The notes below the pieces were generated by a model. It saw only the letters and a list, made by a program, of their open reading frames with translations, made no database searches and was not told the DNA's origin. A DNA stretch of 52,769 bases, from positions 1 through 52,769 of the forward strand of contig JBDRDD010000002.1 of assembly GCA_043821115.1 (NCBI GenBank). The letters run 5' to 3'. This document shows positions 25,498 to 34,151 of the stretch, piece by piece. Numbering within the stretch: the first letter of the stretch is position 1; the number at the start of each line of letters is the position of its first letter. The stretch comes from JBDRDD01 sp043821115 (GTDB taxonomy: Bacteria > CAYTYR01 > UBA6262 > DAOVJB01). A program made the translations under genes and the position numbers.

Positions 25498-26838
25498 ATG
25501 AAATTATTTTCTTTTAAGGGGGGCGTTCACCCCCCTGAATTTAAGGAGCTTACCTCCTACAAGGCTATAAAGGAATTGCCTGTACCAAAGAAGGTTATTA
25601 TTCCCCTACAGCAGCACATAGGGGAGATTTGTACTCCTTTAGTAAAGGAAGGACAGCTTGTTAAAAAAGGGCAGAAGATAGGGTCATCTGACGCTTTTAT
25701 AGCAAGTTCTATCCACGCCAGTATCTCCGGCAAGGTTATTTCAATCCAGCCTCATGCGTATCCCCTGGGCAAACCGGTTCAATCAATTACAATAGAATCA
25801 GACGGAAAAGATGAATGGGTAGATTCACTCAAAGCTTACCAGGAATATTTCCGCCTCCTGCCACAGGAGGTCAGGGGTATAGTAAAGGAAGCAGGTATAG
25901 TGGGTTTGGGGGGTGCTGCGTTTCCTACCCACGTGAAATTGTTACCCCAGAAGGACAAAACCGTTGATACGGTCATTATAAACGGGTGTGAGTGTGAGCC
26001 ATACCTGAGCTGTGACTACCAGGTTATGCTAAAGTACACCAGGGAAATAATAGATGGTATAAAGATACTTATGAAGACACTGGATGCTTCCAGGGCAATA
26101 ATTGGTATAGAGAACAATAAGCCTCTGGCTCTTGAAAGAATGGCTAAGGCTGTTACAAACGAACCTAATGTTGATGTTGTAGGTCTTAAGACAAAATATC
26201 CTCAAGGGGCCGAGAAACATCTTATAGAGGCTATTCTCAAGAAGAGAGTTCCTCCCGGCGCCTTGCCGCTTGATGTCGGGTGTGTGGTACATAATGTAAG
26301 CACCACGCTGGCCATAAGAAACGCCATTGTGAAAGGCATGCCGCTTATTGAAAGGGTGGTTACGGTTACAGGCAGTGCGGTTGCAGAACCTCAGAATGTT
26401 ATGGTTAGGATAGGTACTCTCGTATCAGAGGTCATAGAGAACTGCGGGGGGTATATAAAAGAGCCCGGCAAACTCATAATGGGAGGGCCTATGATGGGAT
26501 TTGCACAGGCTACCGATGATGTCCCTGTTTTAAAAGGCACATCCGGTATACTTGTTCTTTCCAAGAAGGAAGTTGACACGAGGGAAGAGACCCCCTGTAT
26601 AAAGTGCTCCAAGTGTGTCGGTGTCTGCCCGATGAATTTAATGCCCAACATGATTGTGCTCTATGCCAAGAACAGGATATGGGACAAGACAGAAGAGTAC
26701 AATATATTTGACTGCATGGAATGCGGGAGCTGTGCATATGTTTGTCCGGCTAAAATACCTCTTGTTCACTATATAAAAGATGCCAAGTTCAAGGTTACAA
26801 TACTAAAGAAAAGAAAAACAGTCGTCAAGAAAGGATAA
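25498..26838 (+). CDS. rnfC: Rnf electron transport complex subunit C
   Basis: RnfC is the NADH-binding, FMN and iron-sulfur subunit of the membrane ferredoxin:NAD+ oxidoreductase that pumps Na+ or H+. It is 446 residues. The N-terminal FKGGVHPPEFK, GLGGAAFPTHVKL, INGCECEPYLSCDY and GGPMMGFA segments are typical. Two [4Fe-4S] motifs begin at C367 (CIKCSKCVGVCP) and C406 (CMECGSCAYVCP). It is followed by rnfD after three bases. The length matches clostridial-type RnfC, without the long C-terminal repeats of some proteobacterial forms. Confidence 0.96.
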   Translation: MKLFSFKGGVHPPEFKELTSYKAIKELPVPKKVIIPLQQHIGEICTPLVKEGQLVKKGQKIGSSDAFIASSIHASISGKVISIQPHAYPLGKPVQSITIESDGKDEWVDSLKAYQEYFRLLPQEVRGIVKEAGIVGLGGAAFPTHVKLLPQKDKTVDTVIINGCECEPYLSCDYQVMLKYTREIIDGIKILMKTLDASRAIIGIENNKPLALERMAKAVTNEPNVDVVGLKTKYPQGAEKHLIEAILKKRVPPGALPLDVGCVVHNVSTTLAIRNAIVKGMPLIERVVTVTGSAVAEPQNVMVRIGTLVSEVIENCGGYIKEPGKLIMGGPMMGFAQATDDVPVLKGTSGILVLSKKEVDTREETPCIKCSKCVGVCPMNLMPNMIVLYAKNRIWDKTEEYNIFDCMECGSCAYVCPAKIPLVHYIKDAKFKVTILKKRKTVVKKG

Positions 26839-26841
26839 AAA

Positions 26842-27762
26842 GTGCCTCAGGAGCTCATTGTTTCCTCCTCGCCGCATATACGGGTTAAGGAAAGTACGCA
26901 TAGCGTGATGCGGGATGTAATTATCGCATTGCTTTTACCTCTGGGTTTCTCTATTTACTTTTTTGGATGGTATACATTTTTAGTATGTCTTGTTAGTGTG
27001 ACTGTATGCGTTCTTACAGAGTTCTTATTTGAGAAAGTTATTAAAAAGAAATCCACGGTGGGTGATATGAGCGCGGTTGTTACCGGGCTTCTTTTCGCGT
27101 TCGTCATCCCGCCTACAATACCGCTCTGGCTTGTTGTAATAGGTGCGATGGTCTCTATTATACTCGGGAAACAGATTTTCGGAGGGTTAGGGCACAATCC
27201 ATTTAATCCCGCGCTTGTCGGCAGGGCTGTTCTTACTGCTTCATGGCCTGTATATATGACTACATGGGTGCGTCCATTTGATGCTGTGACATCTGCATCT
27301 CCTCTTGGCATAGTTAAAGAAGGCTTAGACCATACTCTTCCTAGTTACATGGACATGTTTATAGGCAACCGTGCGGGCAGTCTTGGAGAGACTTCTGTTT
27401 TTGCGCTTTTAATAGGGGCCTTGTATCTTCTTTACCGCAAACAGATAAGCTGGCATATACCCATTACATATGTGTCTACTGTGGCTATAATTTCGGTTCT
27501 TTTTAACAAAGATCCATTGTTTAATATACTTGCCGGAGGTCTTATACTCGGGGCCTTTTTTATGGCCACGGATATGGTGACGACCCCGATTACAAAGAAG
27601 GGGCAGCTGGTATTCGGATTTGGCTGCGGTTTTTTTACCGCGTTTATAAGATTTACGGGCGGATTTCCGGAAGGCGTGTGCTATTCAATACTCATAATGA
27701 ATATGTTCACGCCCTTGATTGATAAATATACACAACCAAGAAGGTTTGGACTGGTAAAATAA
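26842..27762 (+). CDS. rnfD: Rnf electron transport complex subunit D
   Basis: This 306-residue membrane subunit carries covalently bound flavin. It has about ten hydrophobic segments. The flavin-attachment threonine is T184 in NRAGSLGETS, and the conserved GHNPFNPALVGRA and ATDMVTTPITKKG segments are present. The start is GTG (26842), three bases after the rnfC stop. In the classical order rnfG would follow directly; here a terminator (27797-27839) and a 3.1-kb secreted-protein gene intervene. Confidence 0.95.
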   Translation: MPQELIVSSSPHIRVKESTHSVMRDVIIALLLPLGFSIYFFGWYTFLVCLVSVTVCVLTEFLFEKVIKKKSTVGDMSAVVTGLLFAFVIPPTIPLWLVVIGAMVSIILGKQIFGGLGHNPFNPALVGRAVLTASWPVYMTTWVRPFDAVTSASPLGIVKEGLDHTLPSYMDMFIGNRAGSLGETSVFALLIGALYLLYRKQISWHIPITYVSTVAIISVLFNKDPLFNILAGGLILGAFFMATDMVTTPITKKGQLVFGFGCGFFTAFIRFTGGFPEGVCYSILIMNMFTPLIDKYTQPRRFGLVK

Positions 27763-27796
27763 AAGAGGCTAAAGAATTCTCTTAATTAACCATAAA

Positions 27797-27839
27797 ACGT
27801 GGGATTAAGGACAGCTTACTCTTAATTCCGCGTTTTTTT
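27797..27839 (+). terminator. Strong intrinsic terminator after rnfD
   Basis: A 13-bp stem (27797-27809 with 27821-27833, two G-U pairs) encloses an 11-base loop and is followed by seven T residues (27833-27839). It should end the rnfCD transcript. The next gene starts only 24 bases later, so that gene needs either read-through or a promoter I could not identify with confidence. Confidence 0.85.
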
Positions 27840-27863
27840 ATATGTTATAAAGGGACGGGGAAG

Positions 27864-30800
27864 ATGACAAAAAGAAAGTTTACTGTTAAAATTTTATTGG
27901 GTATCTTTTTTGTTGTGGGGACTTTTTCTAATGTTCACGCCATAGAACCCGGGGATGTTGTCATAAATGAGCTCATGTGGATGGGCTCTGATGCCTCAAG
28001 TTATGACGAGTGGATAGAACTCAAAAACACCACCGATGCGGATATTGATATTTCTGGATTCAATATCACAAGGCTTAGTAATGATTCTGAAACACTCATG
28101 CTTGAGGTTCCAGCAGGAAATATAATACCGGTGCAGGGCTTTTTCCTTATATCCAATTACGATGATTCTGATTCCCGCTCTAACCTTGATATTAATCCTG
28201 ATTTAGTTGAGAGCTCGCTCAGCCTGGCCAATAGTAAATTGCAGGTTAAACTCTATGACAGCGGTTGGGATAGCGGTGGAGTCCTTATTGATACCGCGGA
28301 TGACGGGCAGGGCGACCCTCTTGCCGGGGACAATACACTAAAGTACTCAATGGAGAGGAGGGATCCTCCGGGCGAAGGAAGTTTTAGTTCTAACTGGCAG
28401 ACAGCGTCTGATTCCGTTAACTGGAAAACAGGCAGTCCGGAAAAAGGAACCCCTAAATCTGCAAATAGTATTGACATGAGTCCTCCAGCGGCTATTTCTG
28501 ACCTTGAGGCTTCAAGGGGTGAAAATTACGGTGAAGTCGTTCTTACTTGGACGGCCCCTACAGAAAACAGCTCTGGCGGAGGCAGTGTAAGCTATTATGA
28601 TATTCGTTATTGCACCAATACCTTTGGGGAAACTTCGTGGGATAGGGCAGATATTGTTGAGGTAGTGGGAGAACCTGTCCCGGGCAGTCCTGGTGTGTCA
28701 GAGACCATGACAATTTCAGAGCTTATTCCTGGGCTATGTTATTATTTCGGGATTAAATCGACTGATAATGAAGAGCAGGTATCCTCTGTTGATGATAAAA
28801 CGCAGACTGGTGAACAGGCATCCTGTGTTGTTGGTGGGCAAATACCTGTAAGGATAACCGAGGTTAGTTTTTCATCTAGCAATGACTGGGTGGAATTATA
28901 TAACTTTGGTAATAGGTCCGTAGATATATCGGGTTTCATGCTCACGGACCTTGACGGTACGGATTCCTCGTTTGCGGATGAATATGTTAGCATGGAACCG
29001 GGCAGTTATGTGGTCGTGCACTGGGATGAGGATGGGACCGATGAAACTGATTCGGCCGGGGACTTGAATGCTAACGGGTATATTGACCTTTATGTTGCTG
29101 ACACCGGTCTTAGCAGTACGGATGACGAGCTTGTTTTAATGAGCTCTGATGCATCGGGGGAGTATATAGATGCGGTATGCTGGAGCAATCTTGACGGGAC
29201 ATATAATACAACTGATATAATTTTATTATCTGATAACAAGATGTGGGTGGTTTCTGATACATCTGGCGAAGCGGACTGCTGGAACAGCAGCGAGAATGTG
29301 AGTGCTGATTCTTCTCTAGGGCGAAAGCCTTCCCTTTATGAAGATACAGACACAAGGGATGACTGGCATATCTACTACACACAGACTCCGGGGAATAAAA
29401 ATCTTTTCCTGGAGATATCATCACCTCTTGGGGGCGATTTAGTAGAGATATCCGAGAATGTCAATATCGAAGCCGATGTGCCTCTTGGTGAGGTGGGGAG
29501 TGTCGAATACCTTTACAGGAAACAGGGAGCCAGGACCTGGTATACTATTGCCCAAACCGATGAAGAGCCTTTTAATGTTGTCTGGGATACTACGGAGCTT
29601 GAAATGGGTTCTTATGAGTTACGGATGTTTGCGGATGGCAGCTTCTATTCGCCGTCGGTAATCATAACGCTTGTGGGGGGCGAGGAACCAGAGACATTTA
29701 TCAGTTCTTTCCCGGAAGCCCGCATAAAACATGATTCAGCACAGTTCGAGTTCTACGGGAAGGATAACGCTACGCCGCGCGAAAGGTTGACTTTCAGATA
29801 TAAGCTTGATGATGGGGGTTGGATTGATATCGGCAACGGCAAAGAAGCGTTCTTTGAGGATTTGAGTGACGGCGAACACGTATTCCTTGTTATGTCAAGG
29901 GACAGTTCAGGTTGTGAGGACAGTACTCCTGCCTCATATGCTTTCACGGTTGACACAACAGGCCCCCAGGTTAATATAAAAGCTCCTTATAACGATGACA
30001 AAATAGCCGGCAACGCTGTTCCTGTTACCACAGAATACATTGATTTAGATATTGATTATGTAAGCTTTCAGTACAGGGGAATAGGGGAAGACTGGCAGGA
30101 GATTGGGAGTATAAAAGAGGAGCCTTTCGAAGTTTTCTGGAATGTTGGCGGATTAACTAATCTTGGAGAATATGAGCTCAGGCTTCAGTCTGCCGATATT
30201 CTGGGGAATATGTCTAGCAGTTCTGTTATAACTGTTAAAGTGGATTTTGACGATCCTTCTTACGGCGGGGACCAGAAGATAATAGAGCCAGCTCAGGGAG
30301 GGGAATTAAAGACTTTTGACGGCACAAAAATTGTTATGCCCCCTGGAAGTGTTTCCGGGACGGGCCCTGTACTAATGAGCGTAATTAAGCTAAAAGACGG
30401 GATAGCTCCCCAATCTCAGGCCGAGAATATAAAGCCTACAGGTATTTCAAAGAGAATCATGCTGGAGGATGGCAGGGGCTTTTTATCGCAAGGAAATTGT
30501 GCAAGCCTGGCAGTATCCTACGGTGTTTATATATCCCAAGCAGTGGATGAGGAAAATCTACGGCTTTTTTACTACGATGAGATCCTAAATGAATGGATAA
30601 TAGCCTCAGGGTCAACTGTTGACACAGAAAAGAATATCGTTAAAGCAGATATAACATACTGCGGGATATACCAGATAATGGAATATGTACCGGGAATAAA
30701 GCTCAATTCCAGCTATATTTATCCTAATCCCTGCTATTACGATTCAGATAAAAGGATAAATTTTTCCAACCTTCCAGATAGTACAGAAAAAATAAAGATA

Positions 30801-30974
30801 TACACCCTTTCCGGGGAACTGGTCAAAACCATAGATGTGGATGAGAATAGCGTTTCAAGTGTTAGCTGGGGTTGCGATAATGAATCCGGTGGAATAGTGG
30901 CGAGCGGAGTATATTTATGTCTAATCACTACACCGGATGAGAAAAGGGTTATAAAAGCGGCAATTATTAAATAG
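27864..30974 (+). CDS. Large secreted multidomain protein with two lamin-tail domains and a FlgD/T9SS-like C-terminal domain
   Basis: The 1036-residue protein has a signal peptide (about 1-26, ending NVHA). Domains in order: lamin-tail domain 1 (about 28-200, INELMWMGSDAS and ending GTPKSANS), a fibronectin type III domain (about 205-318), lamin-tail domain 2 (about 328-512, ITEVSFSSSNDWVELYNFG, ending TPGNKN), and three Ig-like domains (about 515-604, 605-697, 700-795). A beta-rich segment I cannot name follows (800-945). The C-terminal domain (about 950-1036) has YPNPCYY, IKIYTLSGELVK and GVYLCLITT, as in FlgD-like or type IX sorting domains. It is Asp-rich and probably extracellular or surface-attached. 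Its place between rnfD and rnfG is odd. Domain limits are by eye. Confidence 0.8.
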   Translation: MTKRKFTVKILLGIFFVVGTFSNVHAIEPGDVVINELMWMGSDASSYDEWIELKNTTDADIDISGFNITRLSNDSETLMLEVPAGNIIPVQGFFLISNYDDSDSRSNLDINPDLVESSLSLANSKLQVKLYDSGWDSGGVLIDTADDGQGDPLAGDNTLKYSMERRDPPGEGSFSSNWQTASDSVNWKTGSPEKGTPKSANSIDMSPPAAISDLEASRGENYGEVVLTWTAPTENSSGGGSVSYYDIRYCTNTFGETSWDRADIVEVVGEPVPGSPGVSETMTISELIPGLCYYFGIKSTDNEEQVSSVDDKTQTGEQASCVVGGQIPVRITEVSFSSSNDWVELYNFGNRSVDISGFMLTDLDGTDSSFADEYVSMEPGSYVVVHWDEDGTDETDSAGDLNANGYIDLYVADTGLSSTDDELVLMSSDASGEYIDAVCWSNLDGTYNTTDIILLSDNKMWVVSDTSGEADCWNSSENVSADSSLGRKPSLYEDTDTRDDWHIYYTQTPGNKNLFLEISSPLGGDLVEISENVNIEADVPLGEVGSVEYLYRKQGARTWYTIAQTDEEPFNVVWDTTELEMGSYELRMFADGSFYSPSVIITLVGGEEPETFISSFPEARIKHDSAQFEFYGKDNATPRERLTFRYKLDDGGWIDIGNGKEAFFEDLSDGEHVFLVMSRDSSGCEDSTPASYAFTVDTTGPQVNIKAPYNDDKIAGNAVPVTTEYIDLDIDYVSFQYRGIGEDWQEIGSIKEEPFEVFWNVGGLTNLGEYELRLQSADILGNMSSSSVITVKVDFDDPSYGGDQKIIEPAQGGELKTFDGTKIVMPPGSVSGTGPVLMSVIKLKDGIAPQSQAENIKPTGISKRIMLEDGRGFLSQGNCASLAVSYGVYISQAVDEENLRLFYYDEILNEWIIASGSTVDTEKNIVKADITYCGIYQIMEYVPGIKLNSSYIYPNPCYYDSDKRINFSNLPDSTEKIKIYTLSGELVKTIDVDENSVSSVSWGCDNESGGIVASGVYLCLITTPDEKRVIKAAIIK

Positions 30975-30981
30975 AAATTAC

Positions 30982-31010
30982 TTGCCAATTGTGGCTATTT
31001 GTGATAAAAT
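30982..31010 (+). promoter_or_regulatory. Promoter for the second half of the Rnf locus
   Basis: TTGCCA (30982-30987), a 17-base spacer and TAAAAT (31005-31010) preceded by TGA (extended -10). The rnfG ATG is at 31044. This gives rnfG-E-A-B its own start after the inserted lamin-tail gene. Confidence 0.65.
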
Positions 31011-31043
31011 CAAACCTTAAGATACACTTATGTCGAGGTATAA

Positions 31044-31583
31044 ATGAAGGAAATCGTAAAATACGGCTTTATTTTAATGGTTGTCTGCACCATTGCCGCT
31101 GTTTCACTTGCCTACACCTATTCCAAGACCAAACCACTTATCGACAAGCAGGCTTCGGAAACTGCCGAAAGAACCAAAAATGAAGTTTTGCCTGGAGTCT
31201 CTTCTTTCAAAGAGGTGGTAAGGGGAGGAAGCACCTTCTATGTCGGATACAATGAAAAGGGTGAAGTAATCGGTAGTGTGACCAAGGTTGCTCCCAAGGG
31301 GTATGCAGGGGCAATAGACATGATGGTGGGACTTTCTGATGAAGGCCTGATTAGCGGTGTTAAAATCTTAAATCACTTGGAAACCCCCGGTCTTGGCGCT
31401 AAGATCACGGAAGATGCGTTCCTGGAGCAGTTCAAAGGCAAGAAAGCATCAACGATTTTACTTAAGAAGGGTGATTCTCAAGGTACTATCGATGCTATAA
31501 CTGCTGCGACTATTTCTTCAAGAGCTGTTACTGGAGGAGTAAGAGAGGCTGCTGGGTTAATAGAAGGAAGATCTGATGAATAA
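31044..31583 (+). CDS. rnfG: Rnf electron transport complex subunit G
   Basis: This 179-residue flavoprotein subunit is anchored by one N-terminal helix (about 7-25) and faces the periplasm. The covalent FMN site is T156 in DAITAATISS, a variant of the usual SGAT-x-S/T motif with Thr-Ala replacing Ser-Gly. GYAGAIDMMVGL and the ETPGLGAKI segment are typical. The gene overlaps rnfE by eight bases. It has its own upstream promoter (30982-31010). Confidence 0.95.
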   Translation: MKEIVKYGFILMVVCTIAAVSLAYTYSKTKPLIDKQASETAERTKNEVLPGVSSFKEVVRGGSTFYVGYNEKGEVIGSVTKVAPKGYAGAIDMMVGLSDEGLISGVKILNHLETPGLGAKITEDAFLEQFKGKKASTILLKKGDSQGTIDAITAATISSRAVTGGVREAAGLIEGRSDE

Positions 31584-32181
31584 TCACGCACAATGTTTTA
31601 GTGACGGAATTTTCAAGCAGAATCCGGTTCTGGTATTAATGATAGGATTATGCCCGCTTCTTGCTGTTTCCACCTCTGCTATAAACGGCTTGGGTATGGG
31701 GCTTGCCGCTTCATTCGTGCTTATCTGTTCTAACCTTGTAGTGTCCGCAGTGCGCAAGTTCATTCCGGAAGGCATCCGCATACCTATCTTCATAATAATT
31801 ATATCAACTTTTGTGACCATAGTTGATCTGGTCATGAATGCGTATTTTCCGCCTCTTCACAAGGCGCTAGGTGTGTTCGTGCCCTTGATAGTTGTTAACT
31901 GTATAATACTGGGAAGGGCGGAGGCCTTTGCTTACAGGAATTCCGTGCTTGATTCTTTACTTGACGGTCTGGGTATGGGGCTGGGGTTCACTCTTGTCAT
32001 TACACTTATCGGTGCCATACGAGAACTTTTTGGTAATGGCACAATATTTAATAGTCCCCGTTTTATAGAGAAACCGGCTCTTCTTATGATTTTTCCCCCG
32101 GGAGGGTTCATTACGATAGGGTTTTTAATGGGGCTGTATTTCTTATATACCAGCTATGCGAGGTCCAAGGCTAAAAAATGA
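31576..32181 (+). CDS. rnfE: Rnf electron transport complex subunit E
   Basis: The 201-residue integral membrane subunit has about six hydrophobic helices. Near the start, FKQNPVLVLMIGLCPLLAVS is the family signature with its conserved Cys; VNCIILGRAEAFA and GLGMGLGFTLVITLIGAIRE match the second half. In characterised complexes RnfA and RnfE share a [2Fe-2S] centre within the membrane. It overlaps rnfG by eight bases and rnfA by four. Confidence 0.96.
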   Translation: MNNHAQCFSDGIFKQNPVLVLMIGLCPLLAVSTSAINGLGMGLAASFVLICSNLVVSAVRKFIPEGIRIPIFIIIISTFVTIVDLVMNAYFPPLHKALGVFVPLIVVNCIILGRAEAFAYRNSVLDSLLDGLGMGLGFTLVITLIGAIRELFGNGTIFNSPRFIEKPALLMIFPPGGFITIGFLMGLYFLYTSYARSKAKK

Positions 32182-32765
32182 GCATTACTAACCTTTTCGG
32201 CATACTAATATCCGCGATGCTTATAAACAACATTGTGCTCATATATTTTCTCGGTCTGTGCGCATTCTTCGGCGTGTCCACCAAGATGAAGACATCCCTT
32301 GGCATGGGGTTTGCGGTAATCTTCGTTATGGTAATGGCAACCGCGGCTACCTGGCTGATATATCACTTCGTGCTGGTTCCGCTAGAGCTTACGTTCCTCA
32401 GGACGGCATCTTTTGTGCTGGTAATAGCCTCGCTGGTACAGCTCGTTGAGATATTCCTTAAGAAAACCTCTCCCGGCCTGTACAAGGCGCTGGGTATTTA
32501 CCTTGCACTTATTACTACCAACTGTGCCATACTTGCGGTGGCATTTCTTAACATCGATTATTCATATGGCCTTCTCGAGGGTGTTTTCTACGCGCTTGGC
32601 ACCGGTCTAGGGTTTACCCTTGCCATAATTCTCTTTGCGGGAATAAGGGAAAGAGTGGCGCTTGCGCCCGTCCCGGATTCGCTCAAGGGTTTTCCCATCG
32701 CCTTTTTCATAGCAAGTTTAATGTCGCTTGCGTTCTTAGGATTTAAGGGACTCTTAGGGCTCTAA
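32178..32765 (+). CDS. rnfA: Rnf electron transport complex subunit A
   Basis: This 195-residue integral membrane subunit is a homologue of RnfE. The ISAMLINNIVLIYFLGLCAF start carries the conserved Cys, and ALGIYLALITTNCAILAVA supplies the second. In known Rnf complexes these contribute to the intramembrane iron-sulfur centre. Its start overlaps the rnfE stop by four bases (ATGA). Confidence 0.96.
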   Translation: MSITNLFGILISAMLINNIVLIYFLGLCAFFGVSTKMKTSLGMGFAVIFVMVMATAATWLIYHFVLVPLELTFLRTASFVLVIASLVQLVEIFLKKTSPGLYKALGIYLALITTNCAILAVAFLNIDYSYGLLEGVFYALGTGLGFTLAIILFAGIRERVALAPVPDSLKGFPIAFFIASLMSLAFLGFKGLLGL

Positions 32766-32777
32766 AAGGAGAAAGAA

Positions 32778-33104
32778 GTGTTCTTAAACGCAATATTTGT
32801 TCTCGGAGGTCTGGGGCTTCTTTTTGGAATGGGACTGGCTTTTGCCGAAAAGCAGTTTGCTGTGCAGGAAGACCCCAGGAAAGAGGCAATTATGAAGATA
32901 TTGCCCGGGGCTAACTGCGGTGCATGCGGTTTTGCAGGATGCAGTGCATATGCCGAAGCGATAGTAACAGAGGACGTGAATGTCAACCTCTGCCCGTTAG
33001 GCAGGAAGGCAAAACTGCAGGACAGGATTTCTGATATAATGAAGCAAGGGGCGCCAGGAAAAAATGACGAGGAACAGATTTGGAATTGCCACGGACCTAA
33101 ATAA
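32778..33104 (+). CDS. rnfB: Short RnfB: membrane anchor and Fe-S domain only, no ferredoxin domain
   Basis: RnfB normally accepts electrons from ferredoxin and has a membrane anchor, a 4Fe-4S domain and one or more C-terminal ferredoxin-type modules, in about 190-300 residues. This one is only 108 residues. The anchor (about 3-23) and the first Fe-S domain (C47, C50, C55, C72; LPGANCGACGFAGC) are present. After about residue 80 there is only a short charged tail with one Cys (C104) and a stop. Only 20 bases separate it from yicC, so the missing part is not hidden by a frameshift nearby. The start is GTG, six bases after AAGGAG. The electron entry role may be met by another protein. Confidence 0.85.
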   Translation: MFLNAIFVLGGLGLLFGMGLAFAEKQFAVQEDPRKEAIMKILPGANCGACGFAGCSAYAEAIVTEDVNVNLCPLGRKAKLQDRISDIMKQGAPGKNDEEQIWNCHGPK

Positions 33105-33124
33105 TAATTTATAAAGGTGAAAAA

Positions 33125-33994
33125 ATGCAAAGCATGACAGGTTTTGGAAGTTGTGAAGGCAGCAGTTTTAAGATTACTATACGTTCCCTAAATCACCGTT
33201 TCTGCGAAGTGACGGTAAAAATGCCTGCGAGTATGCTCGCAATCGAAGACGATATAAAGAAGCTTGTAAAGAAGCATCTAAAGCGTGGAAGGATAGAGGT
33301 ATCCATCACAAAGGTGGAAAGGGATGTTTCTCACCAGGATCAGTTCATTGTAAATATGACTCTTGCAAGATCCTATCTCAATTCATTAAAAAAAATGTCA
33401 TCAGATTTGGGCATTGCTTTTGATGCTGGTATAGATTCTATAGCAAAGGTCCCAGGGGTTGTCTCTCAGAAGGAGACATCGGTAGAGTTAAAACAAATAG
33501 TACCGGTGCTAAATAAGTTGATGCTTAAAGCGATAGATAATGTGAATTACATACGAGACAGAGAGGCAAAGGAAATAAAGAAGGACTTTTCCTCTCGTAT
33601 CAAGATACTTGAGCGTATCGTGCGGGATATAGGCAGGAGGGCTCCGGGCGTAGTCAGTGAATATGCAAGCCGTCTCAAGAAACGTGTCAGCAGACTTTCG
33701 AAGAACCTGGTAAATTTTGACAGCAAACAACTGCTTGCCGAGGTGACCGTTTTTGCAGAGCGAAGTGATATAACGGAAGAGTTGGTTCGTTTGAACAGTC
33801 ATGTAAAGCAGTTCAGGGGCACAATGGCTCAAAAAACACCCACAGGAAGAACGCTTGATTTTATACTCCAGGAAATGCACAGGGAAGTCAACACCATAGG
33901 TTCCAAGGCCAATGATTTTAACATAAGCCAGCATGTGGTAGTCCTGAAGGCAGAGCTGGAAAAGCTGCGGGAACAGGTCCAGAACGTACTGTGA
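33125..33994 (+). CDS. YicC family endoribonuclease-like protein
   Basis: The 289-residue protein belongs to the YicC/YloC family, whose members have been reported as endoribonucleases affecting small RNA stability. The start MQSMTGFG, the RSLNHRFCEV segment and the C-terminal GRTLDFILQEMHREVNTIGSK region are diagnostic. In many bacteria yicC sits before gmk; here it follows rnfB by 20 bases and is followed by a 157-base gap, so that context is lost. AAAGGTG precedes the ATG. Confidence 0.93.
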   Translation: MQSMTGFGSCEGSSFKITIRSLNHRFCEVTVKMPASMLAIEDDIKKLVKKHLKRGRIEVSITKVERDVSHQDQFIVNMTLARSYLNSLKKMSSDLGIAFDAGIDSIAKVPGVVSQKETSVELKQIVPVLNKLMLKAIDNVNYIRDREAKEIKKDFSSRIKILERIVRDIGRRAPGVVSEYASRLKKRVSRLSKNLVNFDSKQLLAEVTVFAERSDITEELVRLNSHVKQFRGTMAQKTPTGRTLDFILQEMHREVNTIGSKANDFNISQHVVVLKAELEKLREQVQNVL

Positions 33995-34029
33995 TTTTTT
34001 AAGGGTTATATAAAATAATAAAAAAACTG

Positions 34030-34058
34030 TTGACATCATTAAGAAAAAAGGGTAAAAA
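34030..34058 (+). promoter_or_regulatory. Probable promoter for the PilZ gene
   Basis: TTGACA (34030-34035), a 17-base spacer and TAAAAA (34053-34058), in the 157-base gap after yicC. The PilZ ATG is at 34152, leaving a leader of about 85 bases in which I see no clear structure. The -10 is imperfect. Confidence 0.45.
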
Positions 34059-34151
34059 GATTTAGAGGAGTATGTATTTAAGAATTGTTACCTAGGAAGA
34101 TCTTGAAAATAAAAGCATACAAATCCGTGTGATAATAGTGGGGGTGTTTAG

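Noticed and set aside
33000..33124. A frameshift cutting off the ferredoxin part of rnfB
   Set aside because: There are only 20 bases between its stop and yicC, and no CxxCxxC-type motif occurs in another frame nearby.
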